In this document: positions 39,214-48,951 of the stretch, piece by piece | Numbering within the stretch: position 1 is the first letter of the stretch | How the letters are laid out: every line of letters starts with the position of its first letter | DNA from: Paenibacillus sp. CC-CFT747 | Lineage (GTDB): Bacteria > Bacillota > Bacilli > Paenibacillales > NBRC-103111 | Assembly (NCBI GenBank): GCA_030323305.1 | Contig: CP106741.1 | Span: 315,001 to 379,000 of the forward strand | Direction of reading: 5' to 3' | Length of the DNA stretch: 64,000 bases | The notes under the pieces: generated by a model | Database searches by the model: none | The model's input: the letters and a program-made list of their open reading frames with translations, nothing else | Told to the model about the DNA's origin: nothing | Position numbers and translations under genes: made by a program

Positions 39214-40020
39214 GTGGCCATCAAGAGCGAAACCGAGCTGTACGGACCGGTGAAGGAATTTTTCGAACGGATGGGCTATGAGGTCAAGAGCGAGGTCCGG
39301 CACTGCGATCTGGTCGCCCTGCGGGGCGAGGAGGAGCCGGTGCTGGTGGAGCTGAAGCGCACCTTCACCCTTCCCCTGCTGATCCAGGGAATCGACCGGC
39401 TGAAGCAGTCCACCCGCGTCTATGTGGCCGTGGAGCAGAACGCCAAGGGACGGGCTCCCCATAACCTTAAGTGGAATGACCTTCAGCGGCTGTGCCGGAT
39501 GCTCGGGCTCGGGCTGATCACCGTCCGGTTCTACATCCGCCGGAAGCCGGCCGTTGAGGTGCTGTGCGACCCGGTGCCTTATACGCCCGCCCTCCGCAAG
39601 AAGAGCACGGAACGCCTGCTGCTCGAGTTCAAGGAACGCAGCGGGGATTACAATACAGGGGGCAGCACCCGGCGCAAGCTGATGACGGCGTACCGGGAGA
39701 AGGCACTCCACTGCGCCCATCACCTGAAGGTGAACGGTCCCAGCTCCACGAAGCTTCTCCGGGAGTGGACGGGCAATCCGAAGATCACCCTCCTGCTGCA
39801 GGACAACTACTACCTTTGGTTCCGGAGGGTCAGCCGGGGAATCTATGAGCTGACGCCACTAGGAGAAGAAGCTCTGGTGCAATACGAGGAAGTGCTTAGG
39901 CAGGTGCTTCAGCGCAGAGGCGGGGTTTCCGCCCTGCCCGCCCCTCCCGCTCTTACCGAACCGGTTCTAGCGAAAAGCAAAAAAGGAAGGAATAAAAGGC
40001 TTCCTTCCCCCATAGAATAG
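39214..40020 (+). CDS. DUF2161 protein, PD-(D/E)XK nuclease-like fold
   Basis: Intact, 268 residues from a GTG start with AAAGGAG upstream. The N-terminal ~90 residues show a PD-(D/E)XK core: an early Glu in SETELYGPVKEFFERMGYEV, the Asp in HCDLVALR and the Glu-x-Lys in VLVELKRTF. The C-terminal part is winged-helix-like (YREKALHCAHHLKVNGPSST; SRGIYELTPLGEEAL). The family is annotated as a putative phosphodiesterase; cellular role unknown. A single gene with its own promoter. Confidence 0.8.
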   Translation: MAIKSETELYGPVKEFFERMGYEVKSEVRHCDLVALRGEEEPVLVELKRTFTLPLLIQGIDRLKQSTRVYVAVEQNAKGRAPHNLKWNDLQRLCRMLGLGLITVRFYIRRKPAVEVLCDPVPYTPALRKKSTERLLLEFKERSGDYNTGGSTRRKLMTAYREKALHCAHHLKVNGPSSTKLLREWTGNPKITLLLQDNYYLWFRRVSRGIYELTPLGEEALVQYEEVLRQVLQRRGGVSALPAPPALTEPVLAKSKKGRNKRLPSPIE

Positions 40021-40034
40021 ACTTATAGATTCCT

Positions 40035-40074
40035 CAGTGCTTATCCATAATTAAGTGACCGGATAAGGCACTAC
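40035..40074. repeat. Short inverted-repeat element (copy B)
   Basis: CAGTGCTTATCC at 40035-40046 and CGGATAAGGCACTAC at 40060-40074 are inverted copies of the same core found at 6001-6097, here with only 13 bases between them. The right arm contains the stop codon of the neighbouring gene. Confidence 0.5.
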
Positions 40075-40982
40075 TGCCCATCCATCTGGCAGAGGGTTTT
40101 GTGAATCCAGATCGCGGCCAGGGCCCCTTCGCCCATGGCGATGGTGAGCTGCTCGGCATGGACGCCCAAATCTCCCGCGACCCATACGTTCGGCACGTTG
40201 GTCATCTTCGTGCGGGGATCAGCCGGAACATGCTTGTTCTCGAGCCTTTCGACGCCGAGCTGCTTGGCGAGCTCCGACTTGACCTCGTTGCCGCCGAAGG
40301 CTATGAACCCGCGCTCCGCCTCGATCCTTTCGCCCGATTCGAGCACCGCCGCGGTGATTTCGCCGTCGCCCTTCGTCTCGATTCGGCTGATCGGCTCCTC
40401 GCGGTACCCGATCCCGAGCTCCTTCAGGCGGCCGAGCGCTTCTTCGGAGACCGTCGTGCCGTCATGGTTGATGTAGGTCAGCTCGCTAGTCCGCTCCGAC
40501 AGGGTAAACGCCATGTTGGCCCCGACGTCTCCGGCCCCGAGCACCACGGTCCTCCGGTGGCGGACCTCGAAGCTGTCACAGTCCGGGCAGACATAGACCG
40601 TCCGGCCGAAGCAGGGGACGAGTCCGGGCAGTTCCGGGAACCGGTCCAGCAAGCCCGTGGCGAGCAGGAGCGTGCGGGCCGAGTAGGCGCCGCCGGAGCG
40701 GCCGGCGAGGGAGAAGCCGGTGTCCTCGCGGCTGGCGGATACGACGGTATCCTCCGCGAACTGGACCCCGAGACTGCCTGCCTGCTTGCGTCCGGTTTCC
40801 CGCAGTTGCTCTCCCGAAACCCCATCGGGCCAGCCCAGCACATTGTGATAGCGGCGGCACAGGGTAGAGCGGCCGTAGCCCGAGTCAATGACGAGCACCT
40901 TGTGCTTCGTGTAGCGCCCGAGCTGAACCGCCGCCTGGAGCCCGGCAATCCCTCCGCCGACAATGATGCAATCATACTGCAT
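40071..40982 (-). CDS. Thioredoxin-reductase-like NAD(P)/FAD oxidoreductase
   Basis: Intact, 303 residues. FAD site IIVGGGIAG at the N-terminus, NAD(P) site VVLGAGDVGAN in the middle, and the second FAD motif WVAGDLG near the end. The pair VCPDCD resembles the redox CxxC of thioredoxin reductases but is slightly displaced. No thioredoxin or peroxiredoxin gene is adjacent, so the partner is unknown; ferredoxin reductase or disulfide reductase roles are possible. Confidence 0.88.
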   Translation of the reverse strand: MQYDCIIVGGGIAGLQAAVQLGRYTKHKVLVIDSGYGRSTLCRRYHNVLGWPDGVSGEQLRETGRKQAGSLGVQFAEDTVVSASREDTGFSLAGRSGGAYSARTLLLATGLLDRFPELPGLVPCFGRTVYVCPDCDSFEVRHRRTVVLGAGDVGANMAFTLSERTSELTYINHDGTTVSEEALGRLKELGIGYREEPISRIETKGDGEITAAVLESGERIEAERGFIAFGGNEVKSELAKQLGVERLENKHVPADPRTKMTNVPNVWVAGDLGVHAEQLTIAMGEGALAAIWIHKTLCQMDGQ

Positions 40983-41092
40983 GAAGTAGAACCCCTTGTG
41001 CGGTCACGGCCTATTTTTGGGCGCATCTCTTTTTGCGCGCTCTTATTTAAGCGTAAGCTTATTTTGCCCAACATCATACTATACCCAACCGA

Positions 41093-41121
41093 AAGCCGCT
41101 GAATCCCGGATTCAGCGGCTT
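41093..41121 (-). terminator. Hairpin terminator after the TauE/SafE gene
   Basis: AGCCGCTGAATC / GATTCAGCGGCT stem, 12 base pairs, with only a short T run. Confidence 0.55.
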
Positions 41122-41135
41122 CGGAGGTGTTTCTA

Positions 41136-41899
41136 TTAAATGAGCTTCAGCCCGCTGATGAAGATCAGTCCGGCCATAATCGTTCGGAGCGGGCGGGGAG
41201 GGACCTTGGCGGAGAAGTAGCTGCCCGCCAGCACGCCCGGGATGGAACCGACGAGAAGGTTGAGGGCGAGCCCGTAGTCAACGTGCCCCAGTCCCGCATG
41301 AAGCAGCCCCGCCACGGTCACAAGCAGAAACGCGTGGGCGATATCCGTGCCTACCACTTCGGCCGCGGTCATGCGGAAGAAATAGATCATCAGAATGGCG
41401 AAGAGGGAGCCCGAGCCGATGGAGGTCAAGCCGACGATAAAGCCTAGGAGCGCCCCGGTAAGGATGGTCAGCAGCTTTTTTCCTCGATCGGCTTCGCCTG
41501 GATGGAGCTTTCCTTGATTTTATGCTGGAACAACTGACGGAAGATGGTGGCCAGCGCGACGATGATCAGGACCACGCCAAGGGCATGCTTGATGATGCTT
41601 TCCTGGTTATGATAGAACGATTCGAACACCTTAAGCAGGGTAATGGCGATGACGGCACCGGGAATGCTGCCCATGGCCAAATATTTGACCAGTCGGAGAT
41701 TGACCGATTTCTGCTTGAAGTGCTGGTAGGTTCCAAACAGCTTCGTGATCGAATTGTAGAAGAGATCGGTTCCTACGGCGATGGTTGGATTGACGTTGGC
41801 CAGAATCAGAATGGGAGTTAACAAAGAAGCGCCGCCTACCCCGGTTAAGCCGACGAGAAGCCCAACCAGTAAACCGATGAGGACAATATGAATTTCCAT
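41136..41899 (-). CDS. TauE/SafE family sulfite/sulfonate exporter (frameshifted)
   Basis: Membrane exporter of about 254 residues after repair, with two homologous halves: LIGLLVGLLVGLTGVGGASL and, after the break, GFIVGLTSIGSGSLFA. The Gly-rich motif begins each half, as usual. One base is missing in the A/T run 41476-41481. The start at 41899 follows TGGGGTG. Relatives export sulfite, sulfonates or other anions; substrate unknown. A good promoter lies 40 bases upstream. Confidence 0.88.
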
Positions 41900-41938
41900 A
41901 AACGTTAACACCCCATAATCCCGAGTAAGTATATAGGA

Positions 41939-41968
41939 ATTATATGACGATTGGAAAGGTTTTGTAAA
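41939..41968 (-). promoter_or_regulatory. Promoter of the TauE/SafE gene
   Basis: Minus-strand TTTACA at 41963-41968, 18-base spacer, TATAAT at 41939-41944. Confidence 0.65.
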
Positions 41969-42042
41969 GACTTTTCTTATGGACTCCATTTGTTTTTTTT
42001 ATAGTGTATAGCCGGGCATGCGGATAGGTGTCTGCACTTGGC

Positions 42043-42074
42043 AAAAAGCCGTCCGGCGGAATGCCGGACGGCTT
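42043..42074 (-). terminator. Terminator of the ABC exporter operon
   Basis: AAGCCGTCCGGC / GCCGGACGGCTT perfect stem followed on the minus strand by T bases. Confidence 0.85.
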
Positions 42075-42117
42075 ATCGGGAAGGAGGAGGGAGAGGGAGA
42101 GGGACGAACCAAAAGGC

Positions 42118-44020
42118 TTACACGGCTTTGTTCCGTCTGCCTCCCGTAAATTGGCTTTCATACAGCTCCGTATAGAACCCGCCGCGGGCCAGCAGCTCTT
42201 CATGGGTCCCGCGCTCGATCACCCGGCCGTGGTTCATCACCAGGATGAGATCCGCATCCCGGATCGTGGACAGCCGGTGGGCGATGACGAAGCTCGTGCG
42301 GCCCCTCCTAAGCTCGGTCATCGCCTGCTGGATATGCGCCTCCGTCCGCGTATCGACACTGCTTGTCGCCTCATCGAGAATGAGGATGGCCGGGTCGGCA
42401 AGAATGGCGCGCGCGATGGTGAGCAGCTGCTTCTGGCCCTGGGACAGGTTGGTCGCCTCCTCGTTCAGCACCGTGTCATAGCCGTCCGGGAGCGTGCGGA
42501 TAAAATGATCCGCATACGCCGCCTTCGCGGCCAAGACGACTTCGCTTTCGGTCGCGCCGGTCCGCCCGAAGGCAATGTTGTCCCGGATCGTCCCGTTGAA
42601 CAGCCACGTGTCCTGCAGCACCATGCCGAACAGCCCGCGGAGCTGGCTGCGCTTAAGCTCGCGGATATCGACGCCGTCAATGGCGATCGAGCCCCCGTCC
42701 AGCTCATAGAAGCGCATCAGCAGGTTGACGAGCGTCGTCTTGCCGGCCCCGGTCGGTCCGACGATGGCAACCGTTTGGCCCGGAGCAATCTCAAGGTTCA
42801 TCCCTTCGATAAGGGGCGCGTCTTCCTTATAACCGAAGGATACGTCGCGGAAGGCGACCCGGCCCTGCGGCTTCGGCAGAGAGGAGCCGCAGCCGGCTCC
42901 GGCCGCTCTTCCTTCTCGTCTAGGAGCTCGAACACCCGCTCCGCCGAGGCAAGCGCCGACTGGATCAGGTTCGCAATGTTCGCCACCTGCGTGATCGGCA
43001 TCGTGAACTGCTGGGAGTACTGGATGAAGGCCTGCACATCCCCGATCGCCACCGCCTGCCGGGTGACCATGATTCCCCCGACCACCGCCACGAGGACATA
43101 GCCGATGTTTCCGATGAACATCATGAGCGGCATGATGATCCCGGACACGAACTGGGCCCGCCAGCCGGCGTCGTACAGCTTCCCGTTGATGGCGTCGAAA
43201 CGCTCCACCGAGCGCTTCTCATAGCCGAAGGCTTTGACGATGGTATGTCCGGAATACATTTCTTCCACGTGTCCGTTCAATTCCCCGATCGTCTTCTGCT
43301 GCTCGGCAAAATATCGCTGGGATCGGGAAGCGATTTTCTTCGTCACCAGCACGCTGAGGGGAAGGGTGACGAGCGTGATGAGGGTGAGCAGCGGACTGAT
43401 CGTCAGCATCATGACCAGAACCCCGACCAGCAGCACAAGGGAAGAGATGAACTGCGACAGCACCTGCTGGAGCGTATTGCCGATGTTATCCACGTCATTG
43501 GTCGCCCGGGAGAGAATCTCCCCATGGGTCCGATTATCAAAATAATTCAGCGGCAGCCGGGCCAGCTTCTCCTGCACATCGCGGCGCATGGCGAAGACCA
43601 CCTTCTGGGCGATTCCCGCCACCATATATTGCTGAACGAAGGTAAATAGGGCGCTCAGAGCGTATAGACCGACGAGGAGCAGCAGAATCCGCGCTATGTA
43701 GTCGAAATCGATCGCCGCCCCCAGCCGGCCCAGCATGGCTCCTTCAAAAAGCCGGGTGGTGACCTTTCCCATAATCTTCGGGCTCACAATGCCGAAGACC
43801 GTGCTCAGAACAGCTGCGCCCAGAACGATCAGCAGCTGGGTCCGCCGTTCCTTCAAATACCCGAGAAGCCGCCGCATCGCCCCTTTGGCGTCCTTCGCCT
43901 TCTGCACGGGCATGCCGAAACCCATCGGTCCCCGTCCGAAGCCCGGCCCCGGGCCCCCGCCTGCGGCTGCGCCGGAGTGCCTCCCGGCCGGCTTCCTTGT
44001 CCTTGCGGATGTCCGCTCAT
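42118..44020 (-). CDS. ABC exporter half-transporter, catalytically canonical subunit (frameshifted)
   Basis: Restored length 634 residues: a Gly/Pro-rich N-terminal extension, six-span exporter domain ([20 protein letters not shown]) and ATPase. Walker [10 protein letters not shown], signature LSQGQ, Walker [10 protein letters not shown] and H-loop IAHRLST are all canonical. Bases are missing near 42881-42885, at the exporter-ATPase junction, and near 43966 in the N-terminal extension. The start overlaps the stop of the partner gene (ATGA). The pair resembles heterodimeric multidrug exporters of Bacillus such as YheI/YheH. Confidence 0.92.
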
Positions 44021-45742
44021 GCGCTCTCCTCCTCCGACAGCTGGGATTGGACGATCTCCCGGTAAACCCGGCAGGTTCTCATAAGCTCCTCATGAGTGCC
44101 GGAGCCGGCCAGCTCGCCCTCGTCCAGCACCAGAATGCGGTCGGCCTTCATGATGGTGCTCACCCGCTGGGCGACGATCATCACCGCCGCCTCGGCGGTC
44201 TCCTCCTGGAGGGCGGCTCTCAGCTTCGCGTCCGTTCGAAAGTCAAGCGCCGAGAAGCTGTCGTCAAAGACATACACGGAAGGCTTGCGGATCAAAGCGC
44301 GGGCTATAGACAGCCGCTGCTTCTGGCCGCCCGATAAGTTGGCGCCCCCTGCGAGACGGCCGCCTCGAACCGCCCCTCGAGTCCCTCCACGAACTCTTGG
44401 GCCTGGGCCACCTCCGCCGCCTGTTCGATTTCATCCGGCCCGGCGTTCTCCCGGCCGAAACGGATGTTGCCTTCCACCGTTCCCGAGAACAGAACCGCCT
44501 TCTGGGGAACGAAGCCGATCATCCCTCTCAGCTCTTCCTGGGACAGCTTGCGGATGTCCCTTCCTCCGATCTTAATCGTGCCGGCATCGGCCTCATAGAA
44601 GCGCATGAGCAGGTGAAGGATCGTCGATTTGCCTGAGCCCGTTCCTCCGATGATCGCGGTCACTTCTCCAGGCCGTGCGGTGAAGGAGAGGGCGCGGACG
44701 GCCGGCTGCTCCGCTCCCGGATAACGGAAGGTGACCTCCTCGAATTCCACCCGGCCTTCAAGCCCGTCCGCGGAGCCGGCGTCCGGAGCATCGAATATCG
44801 CCGGTTTCACCTCCAACACCTCCTGAATCCGGACGGCGGAGGCGGAGGCGCGGGGAATCATCATGAACATCATCGAAACCATCGTCAGCGAGAAAAGGAT
44901 TTGCGAGGCGTACTGAATAAAAGCAATCAGATCGCCGACCTGGATGCTTCCGCTGTCCACCCGGATGCTCCCGAACCACATGATCGCCACGATCGACAGG
45001 TTAAGCAGCAGGAGCATGACCGGAAAGATCGTCGACATGATCCGCGTCACCCGCATGGCGGTGGCCGTCAGATCGGCATTCGCCGCGGCAAAGCGGTCCC
45101 GCTCCTGCTCCGTGCGGTTGAAGGCGCGGATGACGCGGATCCCCGTCAGATTCTCCCTCAGAACGAGATTCAGCCGGTCCAGCTTCTGCTGCATGGCCCG
45201 GAATAACGGAATTCCTTTGGCCGCCACAAAGACTATGACCCCGACAAGAAGAGGGATGACGGTGACCAGGATAAGCGCCAGTCTGGCGTCCTTCGAGAAG
45301 GCCATGACCAAGCCTCCCACGATCATCAGCGGAGCGCTCAGAAACATCCGGAGCATCATGAACAGCACCTGCTGCACCTGGGTAATGTCGTTCGTCGTCC
45401 GGGTAATCAGGAGGCCGTCCCGAACGTATCGAATTCCTGCAGGGAGAACCGCTCGACCTGACCGAAAACCCGGCTTCGGACAATCTGCCCGAACCCGGTC
45501 GCCGTCTTGGCCGAAAGCAGGCCCGCGGTCACATTGCAGGCGGTTCCGGCAGCCGCGATGAGAAGCATCCAGGCGCCCGTCTCCCAGATATAGCCGCTGT
45601 CGCCATTCACGATCCCGACATCCACGATATCCGCCATAAGGGTAGGCAGATACAGTTGGGCGATCGACTGGAGAAACATCAGGACAACCGTCACGGCAAT
45701 CCCATACCGGTACGTCTTCGCAAACCGAAAAAGCTTGAACAA
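44017..45742 (-). CDS. ABC exporter half-transporter, degenerate-site subunit (frameshifted)
   Basis: Restored length 575 residues from a TTG start with AAGGAGTGATGAAGG upstream. Exporter domain with six spans, ATPase with Walker A GGTGSGKST and signature LSGGQ. The Walker B ends in Asp (VYVFDDS) where Glu is catalytic, and the H-loop has Gln (VAQRVST) instead of His. These substitutions mark the degenerate half of heterodimeric exporters. Bases are missing at 45410-45411 and 44345-44349. Upstream partner of the canonical subunit in a two-gene operon. Confidence 0.92.
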
Positions 45743-45972
45743 CCTTCATCACTCCTTTGTTTCAAGATAGCCTTTGCCCTTAGGGAAGGGTCAAGAGACC
45801 ATCCGCCGGTTTCTTTCCGGGGACAGCCCTTGCTCCGGGCTCCGCCATTTTCCCTCATTTTACCATAGACGGGTACGGCTTCGTCCATCCATCGGACGGC
45901 TGAGAATGAAACCTTTTGCCGGCACGAAGAGTATAGAAGGGTACCGAATTTCAACCGAAAGGAGACTCCCTT

Positions 45973-46599
45973 GTGACGGCAATCGAGTCAGGCATCAAGT
46001 ACTTGTTCCGAGGCTTATTCTTCTTGGTATACTTTCCTTTCTATCTGATATACCGGGCCGCCCTTCTTCTATGGACCTACCTGCTGGCCATCCCCTTGTC
46101 CTGGCTCGGCCGGAACGTCCTGCTTCCTGTAGCGGAGTTCATCGGCCGCTATATCCTGAAGCCGATCTGGCATTATACGGTTGCCGTACCCGCCGAATGG
46201 GTTTGGCGCCATGTCCTGCAGCCCGTCCTGTCCTGGGTATGGAAAGAGCTCGCGGTCCTGCTGGCGGTTTTTCTGTGGGGGCGGGTACTTTATCCCTTCT
46301 TGTATTACGGCTTTTATCTTCCTATTTGCTTTCTGTGGAAGCACGTCCTCCGTTGGCTTTACTATGAAGTGATTCTGCCGGTTGCCCGTTTCAGCCGGAT
46401 GGCCGTCCTTCAGCTTTTCCGCGGGATCCGCTGGCTGTGGCTGCATTTGTTCTACTATCCGGTCCGCTGGATCTGGCTTCATGCGGTCTACTATCCGGTC
46501 CGCTGGATCTGGCGCGCGCTCGTGCAGCCGCCCCTCCGGTGGGCTCACCGTGAGATTCTCCGGCCGGCGGCCGGCTGGTTCCGCAAGCTTCTCTCTTGA
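45973..46599 (+). CDS. Trp/Tyr-rich repetitive membrane protein of unknown function
   Basis: Intact, 208 residues from a GTG start with AAAGGAGA upstream. Very rich in Trp, Tyr, Leu and Arg, almost free of acidic residues. Degenerate units of about 12-20 residues repeat along it, for example LFYYPVRWIW and AVYYPVRWIW, with related forms such as WRHVLQPVLSWVW. The DNA repeat is exact over ~25 bases at ~46452 and ~46491, pointing to recent duplication. The hydrophobic, basic, aromatic pattern suggests membrane insertion or interfacial helices. Family not recognised. Confidence 0.75.
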   Translation: MTAIESGIKYLFRGLFFLVYFPFYLIYRAALLLWTYLLAIPLSWLGRNVLLPVAEFIGRYILKPIWHYTVAVPAEWVWRHVLQPVLSWVWKELAVLLAVFLWGRVLYPFLYYGFYLPICFLWKHVLRWLYYEVILPVARFSRMAVLQLFRGIRWLWLHLFYYPVRWIWLHAVYYPVRWIWRALVQPPLRWAHREILRPAAGWFRKLLS

Positions 46600-46624
46600 C
46601 CGGCTGTTTCCAACGGTTCCCAAT

Positions 46625-46660
46625 AAAAAAGCACCCGGGACCGTCTTCCCGGGTGCTTTT
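46625..46660. terminator. Bidirectional terminator
   Basis: GCACCCGGGA / TCCCGGGTGC stem with AAAAAA before and TTTT after, between convergent genes. Confidence 0.9.
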
Positions 46661-46664
46661 AGCG

Positions 46665-47957
46665 TCAAGCGTTATTTCTTTTGAGACCGTCCCAAGTGGC
46701 TTGGAAATCCGCCAGGAGCTGGTCCTTGTTCTTCTTCTGGGCTACATAAGCCTGCATGGAATCTCCGAATTTCTTACTGGAAGCTTCGCCGCCAGGGAAC
46801 TTGAACCAGTTCCAGCTGAGGACTTTGCCGTCCTTCACATATTTGTTGATGTCGGCCGCAAGCGGTCCGAGAACCTTCTCGTCTACCGGAATGTTGGTGA
46901 AGGCCGGAATGAACTTGAATTCGTTGGTGATGTATTTCTTACCCGTTTCGGAAGTGGCGAGCCAGTTTAGGAACTTCTTCGCTTCTTCCTTGTTTGCCGA
47001 ATTCTTGTTCACGACCCAGTTGTTCGGTACGCCGACAAACAGCTTGTCATTGGCGGCAGGATCATCGCTGATCGGCATCGGCAGGAAGCCGACCTTCAGA
47101 TCGGGATTCGTCTGCGTGAGCTGCAGCTGCGTCCAGTTGCCCTGCTGCGTCATAGCCGCTTTGCCGGTGGCAAATTCGGTGACCTGTGTTTTGTAGTCGG
47201 TTTGCAGCGGGTTCTTGTTGCCGTACTTCAGGGTCAAGTCAAACAGCTTCATCCAGTTCTCGAACTGGGCGTTGCCGGCAAATTTCTCGGTGCCTTTGTT
47301 CAGGCCCTCGATAAATTTGTTCGGATCCGGCTGGAAGGCAAACGGCAGGTTTACGAAGTGGTTCCCGAGGACCCACCACTCGCCGTAACCGTTCTCGAAT
47401 GGAGTGATGCCGGCCGCTTGAAGCTTCTTGGCGGCTTCCTCAAGCTGGGTCAACGTCTTAGGCAGCTCGGTGATCCCGGCCTTGGCGAACAGGTCTTTGT
47501 TGTACTGGAAGCCGTAGCCTTCAATCCCGACCGGCATGCCGTACAGCTTGCCGCCTTTGGTCATCGGCTCTTCCGCGCCCTTTGCCAGGTTCTTCACCCA
47601 AGGCTCGCCGGACAGATCCTCCAGATTCTCCTGCCACAGGTCAAGATCAGAGAAGCCCCCAACGTTGAAAATATCCGGCTTGTCGCCCGAGTTGAACTTG
47701 GCCTTCAACGCCGCGCCGTAGTCGGAGCCGCCGCCAACCGTTTCCACTTGAATTTTGACGCCGGTTTCCTTCTGGTATTCTTCGACCAGCTTGTTAAGCG
47801 GATCGGCGATTTCGACTTTAAACTGGAACATCTTCAAGGTAACGTTCTTGCCGCCGCCGGTATTCGCAGGCCCCGCATTGTCTTTGTTTCCGCAGCCGGC
47901 CAGCACCCCGCCCATCAGCACGAGGGACATTCCGACCAACCCAAGCTTTTTGTTCAT
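46665..47957 (-). CDS. ABC importer sugar-binding lipoprotein
   Basis: Intact, 430 residues. Signal peptide with lipobox (MGGVLAGC), then a family 1 binding protein (VTLKMFQFKVEIADPLNKLV; YGMPVGIEGYGFQYNKDLF; AAMTQQGNWTQLQL). It follows the two permeases but is separated from them by ~157 bases with a hairpin (GGGGGATACTACCCCC) and a cre-like palindrome. It may therefore have its own promoter or higher transcript level. Ligand unknown. Confidence 0.93.
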   Translation of the reverse strand: MNKKLGLVGMSLVLMGGVLAGCGNKDNAGPANTGGGKNVTLKMFQFKVEIADPLNKLVEEYQKETGVKIQVETVGGGSDYGAALKAKFNSGDKPDIFNVGGFSDLDLWQENLEDLSGEPWVKNLAKGAEEPMTKGGKLYGMPVGIEGYGFQYNKDLFAKAGITELPKTLTQLEEAAKKLQAAGITPFENGYGEWWVLGNHFVNLPFAFQPDPNKFIEGLNKGTEKFAGNAQFENWMKLFDLTLKYGNKNPLQTDYKTQVTEFATGKAAMTQQGNWTQLQLTQTNPDLKVGFLPMPISDDPAANDKLFVGVPNNWVVNKNSANKEEAKKFLNWLATSETGKKYITNEFKFIPAFTNIPVDEKVLGPLAADINKYVKDGKVLSWNWFKFPGGEASSKKFGDSMQAYVAQKKNKDQLLADFQATWDGLKRNNA

Positions 47958-48005
47958 TGTAGTTCCTCCCTTTTGTGATCACCCTGTTAAGGCTATCTAC
48001 ATTGT

Positions 48006-48019
48006 AGAAAACGTTTTCT
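48006..48019. promoter_or_regulatory. cre-like palindrome upstream of the fourth binding protein
   Basis: AGAAAACGTTTTCT, a perfect 14-base palindrome, matches the CcpA consensus at 12 of 14 positions. It could also be the operator of another LacI-family repressor. Confidence 0.5.
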
Positions 48020-48114
48020 TACTCTTACACCGAAGATATTGATGCTTCAGGTGTAATTTTTTGACGGCTGGGGGTAGTATCCCCCACATTCGTCTTTTTA
48101 TTACCCAAATTCTG

Positions 48115-48951
48115 TTAGCCTTTAACCGATCCCGCCGTAATCCCCTCAATAATATGGCGCTGCAGAGCCAGGAAGAAAAGGACAACCGGGATAACCCCAA
48201 GCACGAGACCCGCCAGAGCCAAATCCCACTGCTTCGTGTACTGCCCGAAGAAGGAGAAGGTCGAAAGCGGAATGGTCCGGTGTCCCGGGCTGGTCAGCAC
48301 GAGGGACGGAAGCAGATAATCGTTCCATATCCACAGGGTGTTGAGCAGAATGATCGTGACGGTCATCGGCTTCAGCAGAGGGAAAATGATTCTCCAGAAA
48401 ACTCCGTAAGGAGACGAGCCGTCCACCGTGGCGGATTCCTCGATCTCACGCGGAATCGACTTGATGAAGCCGTGGTACAGGAACAGGTTGAGCGATACCC
48501 CGAAGCCGAAGTAACAGATGACGAGGCCCGGGATGCTGTCCATCAGACCGGCCTTATCCGCCACCTTGACGAGCGGGATCATGATCGACTGAAACGGAAT
48601 AACCATCGCCGCGACAAAGGCGGCAAACAGCAGGTTGTTGAACTTGGACGGGGACCGCACCAGACGGTAAGCCGCCATGGAGCTGATGATCACAAGCCCG
48701 ATGTTCGCAAACACCGTAATGAGCAGCGAGTTGGTGAACGCCTTCGGGTAGTTCATGATTTTCCATACCTTCGTGTAATTGTCCAGATAGAACGACGACG
48801 GCAGGTTAGCGGTGTTCGCCACAATTTCCGCGAAGTTCTTCATGGAGTTCACGATGACGAAGTAGAAAGGAACCAGGAACAACAGGGCGACGATAATGCC
48901 GACAACCTCCAGCAGAAGAGTGCGGCCGTTATAGGATCGGGTGTTTTCCAT
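48115..48951 (-). CDS. Sugar ABC importer permease, MalG type
   Basis: Intact, 278 residues, six spans, EAA loop EIEESATVDGSSPYGVFWRI, ending TAGSVKG. Its ATG overlaps the preceding permease stop (TAATG), indicating coupled translation. Confidence 0.93.
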   Translation of the reverse strand: MENTRSYNGRTLLLEVVGIIVALLFLVPFYFVIVNSMKNFAEIVANTANLPSSFYLDNYTKVWKIMNYPKAFTNSLLITVFANIGLVIISSMAAYRLVRSPSKFNNLLFAAFVAAMVIPFQSIMIPLVKVADKAGLMDSIPGLVICYFGFGVSLNLFLYHGFIKSIPREIEESATVDGSSPYGVFWRIIFPLLKPMTVTIILLNTLWIWNDYLLPSLVLTSPGHRTIPLSTFSFFGQYTKQWDLALAGLVLGVIPVVLFFLALQRHIIEGITAGSVKG

